This document shows positions 43,600 to 55,119 of a DNA stretch of 64,000 nucleotides, one piece after another. The position numbers and the translations under genes were made by a program. The first letter of the stretch is position 1; the number at the start of each line of letters is the position of its first letter. The notes under the pieces were generated by a model. That model was not told the origin of the DNA, ran no database searches, and saw only the letters and a program-made list of their open reading frames with translations. Source of the stretch: Calvatia gigantea (taxonomy: Eukaryota; Basidiomycota; Agaricomycetes; Agaricales; Lycoperdaceae); contig JACAAK010000016.1 of NCBI GenBank assembly GCA_025093985.1, positions 1 to 64,000 on the forward strand, given 5' to 3'.

Positions 43600-44640
43600 A
43601 GTTAAGATGTGAGTATCGTAGATAGCGACTCTGGGGCTCCGAGGATATGCTCTAGAGTAACGAAAGGGATACTGGGCGACTTGGTAATACAAGAAGTCGA
43701 GGGGAGCAGTAAGTCAACTTCCAGTTTGAATGCGACCTTAGCTTGGCGGATGACATAGGGAACACGTCGGAGCTGAGCGATGAATCGATGAGGTTGGATT
43801 TGGTAATGGATGCTGCGCCAATAATTGGCGCGACAGTAATGGAAAATAGGAGAAGGCCTGAAGCCACGGTGCGATCTCCAGGAATTGGTTCTGGGTTGGC
43901 CATAGCGACGTTGATGGAATAAAATTCGGATAGCTATCCCTGATCTTCGCGAGGGCATGTTCAGTACGAAGGTATTGCTCTATATTTCGACAAGCCGCGC
44001 CGGAATTAACTGGAATTGTTACTTCATGGTACGTGAGCAAAATGTCATCGCAAGGGAAGAGGTTAGCGAAGTGGCGATACGCACTAGCGGTACTTCTGGG
44101 TATCATATGGTCAAGACAGTTAGAGTTGCATGGGCTTCAGGGCCGTTAAATTCGCCTGTGCCATCGACGTGTGGCACCAGTCCTCTGGAAGGTCAGGGAT
44201 GGGTATTCTGAGCTGCTCAGCCGTAGCCTTTCTTAAGATAGGCTCCCACAAGTTCAAGGTGTAAGCACGATAGGTGGGACCCCCGCCAGCTGATGGACGA
44301 CTGTGCCATGGGTTCGGTTGAGACCAGCGAGCTCGTTTAGACTGGGGGTGAAGAAGGTTGCGCTGAGCTTCGAGAGTGAAGGGAACCACGACCTGGAGGC
44401 TACTACAGACGTCCATTGTTCAACAGCCCGAGATATGGGTAGAACCAGGAGACGTACCATCATTGCCCATGTACTAATAGATGTCCTGACTGGTATCATA
44501 CATCGTTGAGTTAGTCAACGCAAAGGAGTGGGCATTGACAAGGTTGCCAGGGGCTACCCAAAGTGGCAGACGGAGACCTTTGGGAATAATCATCAATGTA
44601 TCAATGCATCATGATCAGTCGGCATACAACCTCAAGTTAA
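43600..44640 (-). pseudogene. Decayed segment Y, unit B
   Basis: This is the best preserved copy together with units D and E. Minus-strand readings include SLSKLSATFFTPSLNELAGL (about 44370-44440), YTLNLWEPILRKATAEQLRI (about 44190-44260), YHEVTIPVNSGAACRNIEQY (about 43970-44030) and a hydrophobic LLLFSITVAPIIGAAS (about 43810-43855). A GTACGTCTCCTGG donor near 44455 suggests an intron. Frame changes separate these readings. I could not assign a family. Confidence 0.4.
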
Positions 44641-44989
44641 AAATATGTGAAGACAAATACCTGAGATAAATACGATAGTGTCTGATGAGCGCTAATACGT
44701 TAGCGCCGAACGCTACAGAGCCTTAAAGGGGGTTGAGTGGAGGGAGCCCGCGTTGCAATCAGCGACAAGGACTTGGTTGAACTGAGTTGCTTGCGTTCTT
44801 GGACTCAGGACTGCTGACTCAGCATACGAGCGCTTCGTCTCTCGGCCCAACTTTGTTTACCCATTTTCGAGTTACGATCTCTGTCTCCTCGTTCGCCTGC
44901 TTTCCCGGTTGCCGATCACGTCAACGAGCTCAACTACGAATGCACTACTCCTTGTACCAGAGGCTCACTGTTTCCTGAACATACACCAT

Positions 44990-46530
44990 GTTCTTCACCA
45001 TGAAAAGCTCTAGGACACCGCCACCCATCGTGCTGGAGACTGGAGACGGATCTACGTGCTTGGCTTATGCTGGATATTTTTAACGCAGATTGTTCTGGAC
45101 GCGTTTGGGTTAAGTGCCGAGCAGGTGCATCCTGGCATATTGGGCGGAAAGCAAGACGCCGACCTCACCATCGCGTTGCCTGCGTCCAGACTTCCGGGCT
45201 CTGTCAAACCAATGACTTGGGGGAAGAAACTAGCTGAAAGGTGCACTTCCCCATATAATACAAAACCACCTACTAATTATAAGCCGACAGTTGCTGGGGT
45301 ATGTTTCCGGGCTGAACGACACAAGGTCTTCCCGCGCTCTTTGCTAAACGTAAAGAGCGCGAGGGATGTGTGCTAACTCAAAGAGCGGTACAGAACGATT
45401 GAGGCCGGCGAGGGGAAAAGAATCGTCGTCGATCATTTATCTTCGAATATCGCAAAATCCCTCCACGTCGGACTTTTGAGGAGTAAAGGACCATCGGCGT
45501 TTTTGTGACGAACCTGTACCATACCAGTTGTGTAGACGAGAATCATGGGGAACGATCTTGCTCGATGATTTGAGCGGTTTGGGGAATGTAGGTATGTTCC
45601 CTTCCCGGTACCTCGCTTTTATCCCCCACAAAGGACCGATGGAAGTGCAGTATTTCGGCTTCAGTCTGCTTTGAAAAACACAACAACAAGGAACCTCTTC
45701 TCGACGCGGAGCAATTTGACTCCACCGTTGGCCTGAAATTGAAATTGACAGGCCACAGCCTGGCACAGGCGGCTTGGGGGTGGTGGGCGCGACGTGCCAG
45801 CGGACTGGGAAGTGTGGCGACAGGTGAGCGTGAAAACATATGGAAACGAGTATACTAACCTGAACGCCCGTTTCCAGCTATCCCAAATGGAGAGCGAGGT
45901 TTCGCGTTGAAGAATGGATAAGATCTTAATGCAATTATGTTAATGGGGCTGATCAGGGGGAAATATGGAGTCAAGTCCGTTGATTGGGGAAATGGGATTT
46001 GTGAATGGTTGCGGTCCGAAAACGTAGGCGTGTTGTTTCCCATTACAGATAACTGGTGGTACTAACGCAAGCGTAGTGGTACTTTAATCCACCAACCTCG
46101 TGGTGTTATCTGTGCGGTCGGAACCTACAAAAAATACAATTTGGATACGAGGATGGCTGCCGTCCCGTCTCAACACGACTTTCATTTAGCACGACCTTCA
46201 AAGTCCTCGAGTTCATGCAATTTTCGGGGGCCAAAGACCTCCCGCGCACCACTTTGTGCGCTGTTGTGAGTATGGGCGTGCAATAAGGTACTGTTGTGTT
46301 TCTAGAACAGGTTATCCATTAAGACGCAACACAGGATATGCATAAAAAAAGGGGGCGTGTAGCGAACTTTTGAAAGTTGGTTACAGGAATCAAAGTCCAA
46401 GTGACAAATCGCTAACCATGCCCTACAGCTTCGTCTAACAAAATGTTAAATACATTTAACTGGGAGAGGATACTCTCCGTCAAAGGAGATGATACAGGTC
46501 CATTCTGGCAATACGCGACACCCGCCTCCC
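44990..46530 (+). pseudogene. Arginyl-tRNA synthetase pseudogene, unit B
   Basis: Class I ArgRS blocks appear in the expected order. The N-terminal add-on segment is DAFGLSAEQVHPGILGGKQD...ALPASRLPG (about 45090-45200). SNIAKSLHVGLLRS (about 45445-45490) equals the SPNIAKSFHVGHLRST signature, with the second His of HVGH changed to Leu. WRQVSVKTYGNEYTNLNARF (about 45815-45880) matches WRELSVKKYEXEYXRLNVHF. GTVVFLEQVI (about 46290) comes from the KGTVVFLEQII segment, and WERILSVKGDDTGPFWQYAT (about 46460-46515) closes it. Frames change several times and stops occur. The duplicated unit therefore once held most of this gene. Confidence 0.8.
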
Positions 46531-47152
46531 AAACCCGCTAGCCACAGCACCCCCAGCTTCCCCGCCCCCACTATCGCCCGAACCCAAGATCGGTCACGTA
46601 ACAAATATTCCCAGCTCCATGAGATTACGCTCCTCCCCGATGCCGTGGTCTTGACGAGTGCACAGGGTGTAGTTGTTGTGATCAGAGAGAAGGACCTGGA
46701 GTTTACATTGGGAGGTCGAGGTGCCTATTATCGCCGGGATGAAGTTGCTGAGTAGCCTGGTACGATTGTGACCGGCTTCGAAATTCACGGGAAAACGAAA
46801 GGCTTCTCGAAAACGGCGCAATGAGAACGCTTCTTCAAGGTCTTCGCCGAAGCCATCCCACCGGTCAAAGCTGATATTGCAGCCGCCCTTCTGCTTATCC
46901 TGTTGATCCCTCGGTCTTACATATACTGTAACAGACTTAACACAGCGGGTACAAGTGGAGGCCGGAACCCATTCATTCCATAGTACGCTCAACGCAATAT
47001 GAACACCTATCTATTCCCATATCTCCCTATCGAAATATTCTCCCTATCGATATATACATGTCCCAAAATAATTACAAGACGGCCAACTACTCCGACTGGT
47101 CCCCGACGAGCCGCATTACCACAATGAGAGTTCTAGATGAAGAGAACAGCAC
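46530..47152. other. Intergenic or decayed stretch, end of unit B
   Basis: This aligns with 38930-40240 in part and with the inverted block in unit C. A minus-strand frame of 132 codons (46594-46992) contains a charged stretch, DRWDGFGEDLEEAFSLRRFR, but is not kept open in the other units. No gene can be named. Confidence 0.4.
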
Positions 47153-48357
47153 CTAAACAGCCGGCTCGGAGTGAGAGATGGGTTGAGAACCTACTGCCAT
47201 CCCAACAGTAGTCACCTCGACCCGAGAGTGAATGCCGCTGGCTTCATCAGTGGCGGTCTGTGGACCATGGTTCCACTGTAAGCTTGTGAGTTTGCTCTCC
47301 GTATCTCTGTCCCATGCTCGTCCGCTTGCAACACGATAGACAATAAGAAAGTAAGCGATGACCTGGACAATGGGGATGTGTGAAAGATGCCGCCACCGTG
47401 ATTAATGTTAATACGCGTACCTTGATGGTAGAATCATTAGCTTCAAACAGAATGTAACTGGGGTCGTTTAGACCATCCGAAATTGCGGAAGCAATAGACC
47501 ATGCAGAATCCAAAGCATAGGATTCAATCAGCATCGCAACAACACTCATATATGGACCAGAAGCATCCGATGTTCCTGTACTGAAGTGAAGCCCATTATT
47601 ACACATTTAATAAGTTCAGGCGCTGACCCATTAACTTGATATTACGCCTTCGGACTAGCAAAATACGTGCTATTATCAGCCCAGTCACGAGGATTGTGAA
47701 TGCCGATACAACTGCATAACCTGCAGTCTGCACCGCAATTGATCCTTGCAGAGGGATGCCGAGCTGATCGGGTGGGAACAAAGCACCCACGATACTGATT
47801 AGAACATCCAGGGCTGGCCATGCTATCAGGTGCAACAAGCAAAGAGAGTCAATGTCAGCATACCTATGTAAGACAAGAGGAGTAACAAAGGCAGAAACAT
47901 GACTGCTGCAACATATCGTGTTCCACTCCATATTACCCACAGGCGCCAGATCTGTCGTGATGGTGTGTCCAGTGACATTAACACATTGAATCAATGACTA
48001 ACCTGGATTGCCATTGTCAAGACCTCAACAATCAAATCAAAGATATTACCCACCACACTGTATGAGGTGGTAGTTAAATTGTATGAGGCTTCGTATAGTA
48101 ATGATATATGCCAACTGGATTATCCCTGTATTCAATGCAAGGAAGGATGTTGCACAAAATAACATAAGAGAAGTATAGCCAAGTGTGAACCTGGCTTGCC
48201 TTTGTTTGTCTGGCTCCCGGAGCTGGAGGTACAGTGACCAAGCACAGAGACAATAAAGCGTTAATACAACGCCGTAGAAAGCTCCAAGGATGGTTGCGGA
48301 GCTGATGATGTCAAAAGCTTCACAGAGGAGTCGTTTACTCTGAGACAGGTCGGCCAT
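47153..48357 (-). pseudogene. 7TM membrane protein gene, copy 3, with 26-bp deletion
   Basis: Exons (minus strand) are 48003-48357, 47864-47951, 47628-47822, 47421-47575 and 47153-47362. Their lengths equal those of copy 2, except that exon 1 is 26 bp shorter and exon 5 is one codon shorter. The 26 bp are missing near 48100, where copy 2 reads AYISHADYPGGPLLYEAS. This shifts the frame in exon 1, so only the first two or so membrane segments could be made. All later exons remain open in phase, and the tail WNHGPQTATDEASGIHS is conserved. The intron 3 donor is GTCAGC, unlike GTAAGT in copy 2. Confidence 0.87.
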
Positions 48358-48430
48358 TGAAGATCGCAGACAGGGGAGTAAGCCAACCATGCCCCTATTC
48401 TGTGAACATATATATAACATGTTCTGTCAG
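48358..48430 (-). promoter_or_regulatory. Promoter region of 7TM copy 3
   Basis: The plus strand AACATATATATAACATG at about 48405-48421 gives a TATA box about 50 bp upstream of the ATG at 48357 on the minus strand, as in copies 1 and 2. Confidence 0.55.
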
Positions 48431-48990
48431 TGAGTCATCGTAGTTCTCAGACAATGCATAAATATCAATTAAGAAGGCTTCAACTGCGGTGACATTACTA
48501 CGTGATCGACGCTGGGAGTCTAGTGCGGTGTTGAATGAAACACCGAACTAGGAGCGTTTTGGTCAAGCTAACAAGCTAAGGCCATGATATCGCCCTTCCA
48601 TCTCTAGCCAAAGCCGCGTCAATAGCAGAGGCATACCCGGTGAAATTTGAATGACTGGCTTTCCCATGCACAAGATAAAAGTCTGGGAAACCTGGAATGG
48701 CATTATAGGTGGGGTACCGAAGTTCTCAAAATAGTATCCCATCGTGCTGATAACAAACATACAACCTTGTGGCAGAGGAAGCGGGTCAGTACGTGGTGCC
48801 TTAGTGCGTACGGACGGCTACTGTGCGATCACCCTTATCATTCCGGTTTACTAGCATCCCCGGCATGGAGAAGATATAAGGCTAATATGGGGGGGCCTCA
48901 ACAGGCTAGCCACGAGAAGTGGAGACGAACGGGACTGAGATCAACTCACCGGCAGGTAATTTTAGGTTTTCTCATTGTTCATATCAGTGC
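48430..48990. other. Upstream flank of 7TM copy 3
   Basis: This is noncoding DNA conserved with 42010-42480, 34222-34690 and 56400-56840. No frame is kept. Confidence 0.5.
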
Positions 48991-48999
48991 CCTTTACGT

Positions 49000-49980
49000 G
49001 AACTACGCGGTTGAGCTCCACGTTTCTCGCAACTACTTCCTCAAAGGCGCGTGTGTCTCCGGCAGCCTTTCAGCCGGTCCTGAAACCTTGCCCGCCCGAA
49101 GGAATGAGAAGAACAAGGATGGTGTTATTGGATTATATGCGTTCTGAAAGCCGGAGCATGCATGGTTTCACAGAACCAACCTCCATAAGTTTCCTCCCCT
49201 TTACGCGGTGGCGAACCACCCGCCCAACACAGCGGCTTTTATACTTTTTCTCATACACCGCCCTCAGCTTGTTCACAAACTCGTCCGTCGCTCCGAGTGT
49301 TTGGGCGTCAGGCCGGGACCGGCTATGCCATTTCTCTGGCTAGAACGACCAAAATTAATCAGTGGTGGGATCGCGGAGAAGGTCTGATGGAACGTACGGG
49401 CGATTGGCCCATAAATCCTACGAAAAAAAATCCGCACTTCGCCATGCGTTTTACATGGCCACCAGACGACTTCATACGAGAATTGGTCTTTCGTAACTCG
49501 GTCGATTGCTCGTGAGCATTTGGAGTTTGGCCCTTAATAAGATACACGAACGGTCGAGTGCATTATTCGGAGGCCGGCCAGGCCAAATTGGCAACAGCAT
49601 CGCTAGGTTCTAGATCCCAGGATAGGACTTTACAAAATCACTAGAAACCGGTGGGAAAGGAGTATGCTTCAAGTTTGTTGGATATGGAATGTAAAAGAAT
49701 TCGGATTGGGGATTTGGGGCCTTGCAACGTACATACTAAATTGTTCGTGTGTCGACACCAGCATTCAAGCACAGTACTCGCGTACGTGCTGAATGATGTC
49801 GCTTAGAATTGGTTCCAGCTGAGAACGACCGTAATAAGTATCTATATTGGCTGATGGTCACGATAAGATTTACGGAGGAGAGTAAATTCAAGGACGGGCA
49901 CATGTTATCGTTCTGATTTACCGGCCGAAGAATCCAGAGGCGACGCTGCCAGACCAACTGTGCTAAATTCCACATGACGC
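49000..49980 (-). pseudogene. Decayed segment X and following DNA, unit C
   Basis: This is homologous to 42480-43460. After about 49985 the sequence jumps directly to the ArgRS flank (TTGAACTGAGTTACTTGCG), so segment Y is deleted from this unit. No function is recognised. Confidence 0.35.
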
Positions 49981-50149
49981 TCTCCAGATTGAACTGAGTT
50001 ACTTGCGTTCTTGGACTACTGACTCAGCATATGCGTAACTTCATTGATCCGTCCTTTGAATTACGGTCTCCGTCTCCTTGTCCGCCTGCTTTCCGGTGAC
50101 TGATCACAGCGGCGAGCTCAACTACGAACCCAATACTCCTTGTACCAGA

Positions 50150-51130
50150 GGCTTACCGTTTTTGCATCATACGCTTCACCACGAATAGCGCGAGGACACT
50201 GCCACCCATCGCGCTGGAGACGGACATGTGTGCTCGGCTCATATTGGATATCTTTAACGCGGATTGTTATGGACGCGTTTGGGTCAAGTGTCAAGCAGGT
50301 GTACCCTCATGTATTGGGCGGAAAGAAGGGTGCCGATCTCTCCATCACGTTGCCTGTGTCCAGACTCCCAGGATCTATTAATGACTTGGGGAAGTTGAGC
50401 AGGCACACTTTTCCGGATTCATACAAATCTCCTGCTGAAAATAAGCCGACAGTCGCCGGGGTACAGTTCCGGGCTGAGCGACAAGGTCTTCCCACACTCT
50501 TTGCCAAACGTGAGGGACTTCGCGAGTGATGTGTGCGAATTCAATGAGCAGTACAGGATGAATGAGGTCAGCGAGGGAGAAGAATCGTCGACTCAGAATA
50601 TCGCAAAGTCCCTCCACGTCAGACTTCTGAGGAGTATGAGACCATCGGTGTTTTCGTGAAGGCCTATACCATACCAGTTGTGAGGATAGGGGATAGTCTG
50701 GCTCAGTCATTCAGGCGATTTGGGGCGCGCAGGTATGTTTCCTTCTGATTACCAAGGCTATGCCTCACAAAGAACTGACGCAAGCGTTGTATTTCGGCTT
50801 CAGTCTGCTTTGAAAATAGAGTAGCAAGGAACTTCTCGACGGCGAAGCGATTTAACCCCCCCCCCTCAGGACCGGCACTGGAATCAACAGAAAGGCCGTA
50901 GTGTGATACGGGCCGCTAGAGGGTTGCGGGCATGACGTACTCGTGAACTGGAAAGTTGGCGATAGGTGAGCGTGAAAACATACGAAAACGAGTGTAAAAC
51001 CTAACGGTCCATTTCCAGCTGTCCGGAAGGAGGAACGAGGTTTCGCATTGAAGTATGCTTTAGGAGTTGACGCAATAATGTTGGTGAAACGCAGATTAGA
51101 AAACTAATGTGGTCCGAGCCAACAATGAAC
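50150..51130 (+). pseudogene. Arginyl-tRNA synthetase pseudogene, unit C, N-terminal part
   Basis: Readable blocks are DAFGSSVKQVYPHVLGGKKG and ADLSITLPVSRLPGSINDLG (about 50270-50395), KPTVAGVQFRAER (about 50445), and the HIGH-type region reading AKSLHVRLLRS (about 50600-50640), in which the Gly-His pair is lost. Further pieces up to 51060 match unit B 45600-45900. Frame changes and stops are frequent. Confidence 0.7.
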
Positions 51131-51169
51131 TCACCTTTTATGGCGAGTGCCTCCTCTGCCTCTTAGGTC

Positions 51170-51600
51170 AAGATACATTATGAATGAACTATTCGCCCAC
51201 CGGGTTCCGAAGGAGCTTAGCAACTCGCAACGGCCGAATACTCAGCAGCTTTCGTCCCGGCGAGATTAACACAAACTTCAAACCCTTCGTTCCAGTCACG
51301 ACAACTACATCCCATGCAATTGCTAAGACCACAGCACTGAGGAGGAACGTAATCTCGTGGAACTGGCGCTATTTGTTACGTGACTGATCTTGACTTTTCG
51401 GACGGCAATGAGAGAGGAAGCTGGGGGTGTTGTGGCTGGTGGGTGTGGGAGCGGGTGTCGCGTATTGCTAGTCGCCTTCGACAGAGAGCATCCGCTCGCG
51501 GTTGAATGTATTTGACATTTTGTTAGACGAAGCTGTGCGTCATGGTTAGCGACGTGCTACTTGGACTTTGAATCCTGTTGTGGAGACTGCACGTCGGCTG
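51170..51600 (-). pseudogene. Inverted fragment of the ArgRS downstream region in unit C
   Basis: The reverse complement of this stretch aligns with unit B about 46380-46760 (CTTCGTCTAACAAAATG, CAATACGCGACACCCGC, GAGATTACG blocks). The other units carry this DNA in the opposite orientation, so a local inversion has occurred here. Confidence 0.75.
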
Positions 51601-52335
51601 CGTTCGGAATGGCACCCGACGAGCGTCTCACACTAATTGGTCCGCCCTCCGAAGATTTCGTCACCCCGACCATTCATCGATCCCGTCTCCGATCGGCCTA
51701 TCCCTTGACGAGGCCACCCCGTTTGGCACGTAGACTGTCGCACTGTTCGGTCCAGACCCTCCTCCATTTTATAAAATATCTACTTTACCTGTTTTCGGTA
51801 CCAGTATATTCCCCATAATTCACAACATTTCGCCTCCGTCGTTCCACATTCACTTTATCTCCGCATGTCTTATTCACCATGACAGACGTCCAACTCTAGG
51901 ACGTGTTTCAGAAATTTTGTATATACTCATCTACAGTACCCTAGCCTAACCTCCATATTCGCCAACTTAGCACTTTTTGTACAAGTTGGACAGCCTTAGA
52001 TTACCATAGAACACAGGACCTCCTCTGTAGCTTAAATACGGTTGAGCCAGTACTAGCTCGACACCTAGTAATTGGATACCCACTCTCCCTCTCTCTTGAA
52101 GTTGCTAAAATTAAGTGTCTTACCTCTCATTCTCGCGTCGCCTCGTAGCCTCTCGTCTCTCCTTTCTGGACTCTTTCTCAATGACATATCCGACGTCCTC
52201 ACTCTCGGCCCTCGTTCTCTTGTGTTCTCGGCCTCTGTCTCTCCTTTCCTGGACCCGGTTTCGAAGCCTCGTGACTGACGGACGCAGTCACATCTAATTT
52301 TCGTTGAACCGCCGCCTTATCTCTTCAACGCTTTA
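51600..52335. other. Unassigned segment specific to unit C
   Basis: I find no counterpart in the other units. It is pyrimidine-rich, with runs such as CTCTCCCTCTCTC and TATA-like TTTTATAAAATA near 51770. No convincing frame is present. It may be a transposon remnant such as a solo LTR, but I see no clear ends. Confidence 0.4.
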
Positions 52336-52870
52336 GACGTTGACGTGATAATGTTAGTGGAATTGACCAGGGGGAAACATGGAGTCAAGTCCGTTGATTT
52401 GGAGCAATAGAATTTGCGAATGATTGTAGTCCGAAAACATAGGCGTGTTGTTTCCCATTACAGATGCCTGTCAGTACTAATAACGCAAGCGTGGGTGGTA
52501 CTTCAATTAACTGTGCTCATGGTATTATCAGCGCGGTCAGAACCTACGAAAGATATAATTCGGGTACGAGGACGTCTTTCGTCTCATCTCAACGAGATGT
52601 TCACCTAGCACAACCTTCGGAATCCCCGAGTTCATGTAATATTTTGGGGACCAAAGAAAGACCTGCGTACCAGTTAGGGTACTATCAGTGGTACAGGCAC
52701 GCGGAAAGGTACCATTGTGTTTCAGGATATCCATGAAAAAAGGGGTGCCTAGTGATCCAGGTTCTAGAACCAAAAGTTGGTTACAGGAATCGGGGTTAAA
52801 GTGCCAAGTTGCTAACCACGCCCTACAGCTTTGTCTAACAAAATGTTCAAGTTGGTTCCGACTACATTCA
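52336..52870 (+). pseudogene. Arginyl-tRNA synthetase pseudogene, unit C, middle part
   Basis: This aligns with unit B 45920-46450. A frame at about 52530-52640 contains RTYERYNSGTRTSFV and DVHLAQPSE, corresponding to the ERYEKYKFDKM and DLHVAQFFK segments of ArgRS. The KGTVVFLEQ segment is scarcely readable near 52705-52730. Stops and shifts are present. Confidence 0.65.
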
Positions 52871-53029
52871 GTATTTTAAATTTACGTTCCCCGTAGCGCT
52901 TATACTTTGTGATATGAACAGTTATCCACCTTCGTATTTCCCTATGGAGATATGCATTTTGAAGAAAGATTTACAAAGCGACCAGCTGATGAACGACGGT
53001 ACCAGAACGAAAGAAAACCAAAATGGAGG

Positions 53030-53252
53030 CACACTGTCAACTGGATGACTGGCTCAGATTAAGGTATTGGGAGAGAACCCCCCGCCACCACAGTTGTGAG
53101 TATTTGAGAACGAATGCCACAACTCCCCAGGTGCTGGCCTGTGCACCACGGTTCCACTGTAAATTCGTGAGTTTGTGCTCTGTCTCCCCGGTCCACCCTC
53201 ATCCATTTGCAATATGACAAACCACACAAGGAAGTAGGCGGTGACCTGAACA
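53030..53252 (-). pseudogene. 7TM gene fragment (last exon only)
   Basis: The sequence aligns with exon 5 of the 7TM copies (CACCACGGTTCCACTGTAAATTCGTG; CCGGTCCACCCTCATCC). It stops at about 53252, where segment X sequence follows directly. The stop codon position is not conserved. It is the tail of a fifth copy, removed by a deletion that joined exon 5 to segment X. Confidence 0.8.
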
Positions 53253-53269
53253 TGGAAGATGGAGTATGC

Positions 53270-53560
53270 ACACCTTCACTGATCCATCTTTTGCAAATTC
53301 CACTCTCCACAACGAGAGTGAACCATTCATTCAATGCGTTCGTCGTCTCTCCCACCCTTAGTTTGTTCACCAACTCGGCTGTCATTCCAAATGTTTGGGT
53401 ACCAAGCCGAAATAGGTCGCGTCATTCATTTGGCTAGAACGACCAGAGGTAGTCAGTGGACGGAATCAGACACACATAGATGGGACGCACCTGACCTCAG
53501 ATCCCACAAGATTCCACACGACTTGTGCTTTATACGGCGACCAGACGATCTAGTACAAAA
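53270..53560 (-). pseudogene. Segment X fragment next to the 7TM tail
   Basis: The minus-strand reading TAELVNKLRVGETTNALNEW (about 53310-53385) is the cleanest version of this segment in the window. It aligns with 42760-42830 and 60600-60650 in sense. The function is unknown. Confidence 0.4.
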
Positions 53561-53689
53561 AAGAGATGCACAAAGGAGAGAGTGAAGCTTCGCGAGTAGG
53601 GACGGATCAGGCATGGATGTGATAACACAGATGGGATGAATTGGGGAGAATCACGTTTTCTTAGTTGGTCAATTGGAGAAGTGGAATTT

Positions 53690-54890
53690 CGGTGAGGGTG
53701 TGGTACCAAAGTGAGGTGTGTTGCTATACTATTCATGACACACCAATTATATTGGTGCTAAAGCGAGCAAAGGTGGTACTTCAATACACCTCACTCGCGA
53801 TATTGGTAATGTCATCGAACGCTGTGAGAAATATTCGTTTTAAGGGGATCCGCGCTCCGCATGGTTCTTTTGGGAGGAGGTTCCCCCTATGGATGCAGAA
53901 GATGTAAGCGAAGGCGAAAACGACATCGATCTTTTGATGTGGTGAGCGACAGGAAGCAAAAAGTAAGAAGCGTGGAAAGCTCACGTAGAAGGCGATGTAT
54001 GCGATCATGAATCACGAGACTAAAATTTGTACCAGGCATGTCTATACTAGATGTTGGAGCCCGAAGCGAGGAACTGATCTGCGGGAGACATGCTGCAGAA
54101 ACGACAGGCAGTAGTCTCGGAATTGGTGACATACCCTCCGGCAAACGAGATGAACCGATCGCAGGTATCGTGCGAAAACCATACCTAGATGGTGGGTCGA
54201 GTTGGATGTACTCACCAGCGGAACACTCGATTAATTGGTGACCAAGAACTATTAATTAGGTCAGGTTGTCGCTCAAAGGAATAGTGATGCAGGGGGCTGA
54301 CCTTGGCCGGGGGGACCTTTGACGAGGTGGGGTTATGTCGAGAGGTGGACCGTGCATCTCCACCAGTGTAATTGCAGTGCTCAACCCCAAGGGAACCAAT
54401 GGTAGCTCTTGTGGATCTTCAAGGTCACGTATGATTAAGGAATTTTCGGCAACACAAATTGAACAAGCTCACTAGGCTTCCTTCTCAGGTCGTAAAGCTC
54501 TTCGCGTCGGACATCGGTGAAGAGTGTGACTGTCAGCGCTTTCGTAACGAACCTGTACTGAGCGTACAGTGGGAAGCTATCCAGCCCAAATTTTGAGTGA
54601 TTTTGGGTATGTAGGCATGTTTCCTCTCCGTTCCCTCCCCTACTCTCACATAAAGGAACTTACCCAAGCACGGTTTTTCGACTCAGTTTGCTCCAAAAAG
54701 TACGGTCATAAAGAACTTCCCGAAAGACACGACTTATTACCCAAATCACCAGAAACACCTTGCAACATGGTTCAGGCGGCTGGAGGCCATGGATCTGAAG
54801 CACCAATGGCTGGAAAGTGCGGCAGGCCATTCTTCGAATCCAAACCCCGATCGGTAGCACCAATGGAAGATAGATGGTGATTATCCTGTT
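53690..54890 (+). pseudogene. Arginyl-tRNA synthetase pseudogene, scrambled partial copy
   Basis: The block GTSIHLTRDIGNVIERCEKY (about 53780-53840) equals the GTSIYLTRDIGGAIERYEKY segment of ArgRS. It is followed, out of natural order, by an earlier part of the gene: VGMFPLRSLPYSHIKELTQA at about 54610-54670, which matches unit D 59505-59560. A W...M-type segment follows at about 54760. The order shows this stretch joins pieces of two unit copies. Stops interrupt each piece. Confidence 0.65.
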
Positions 54891-55119
54891 GATCCCCTGG
54901 TCTTACGTCTATCGTAGCAGACTTAACGTAGCAGGTACAAGTGAAGGCCGGAACCCATTCGCTCCTTAGTACACTCAACGCTATGTGAACACTCATCTAC
55001 TCATAATATCCCTACCAAAATACATGTGTTTTCAAATAATTACAAGGCGACCAATCACCCGGATTGGTCCCCGATATCCACATTACTAAAATGAGAGTAC
55101 TTGGTGAGAAAAGCAGTGC

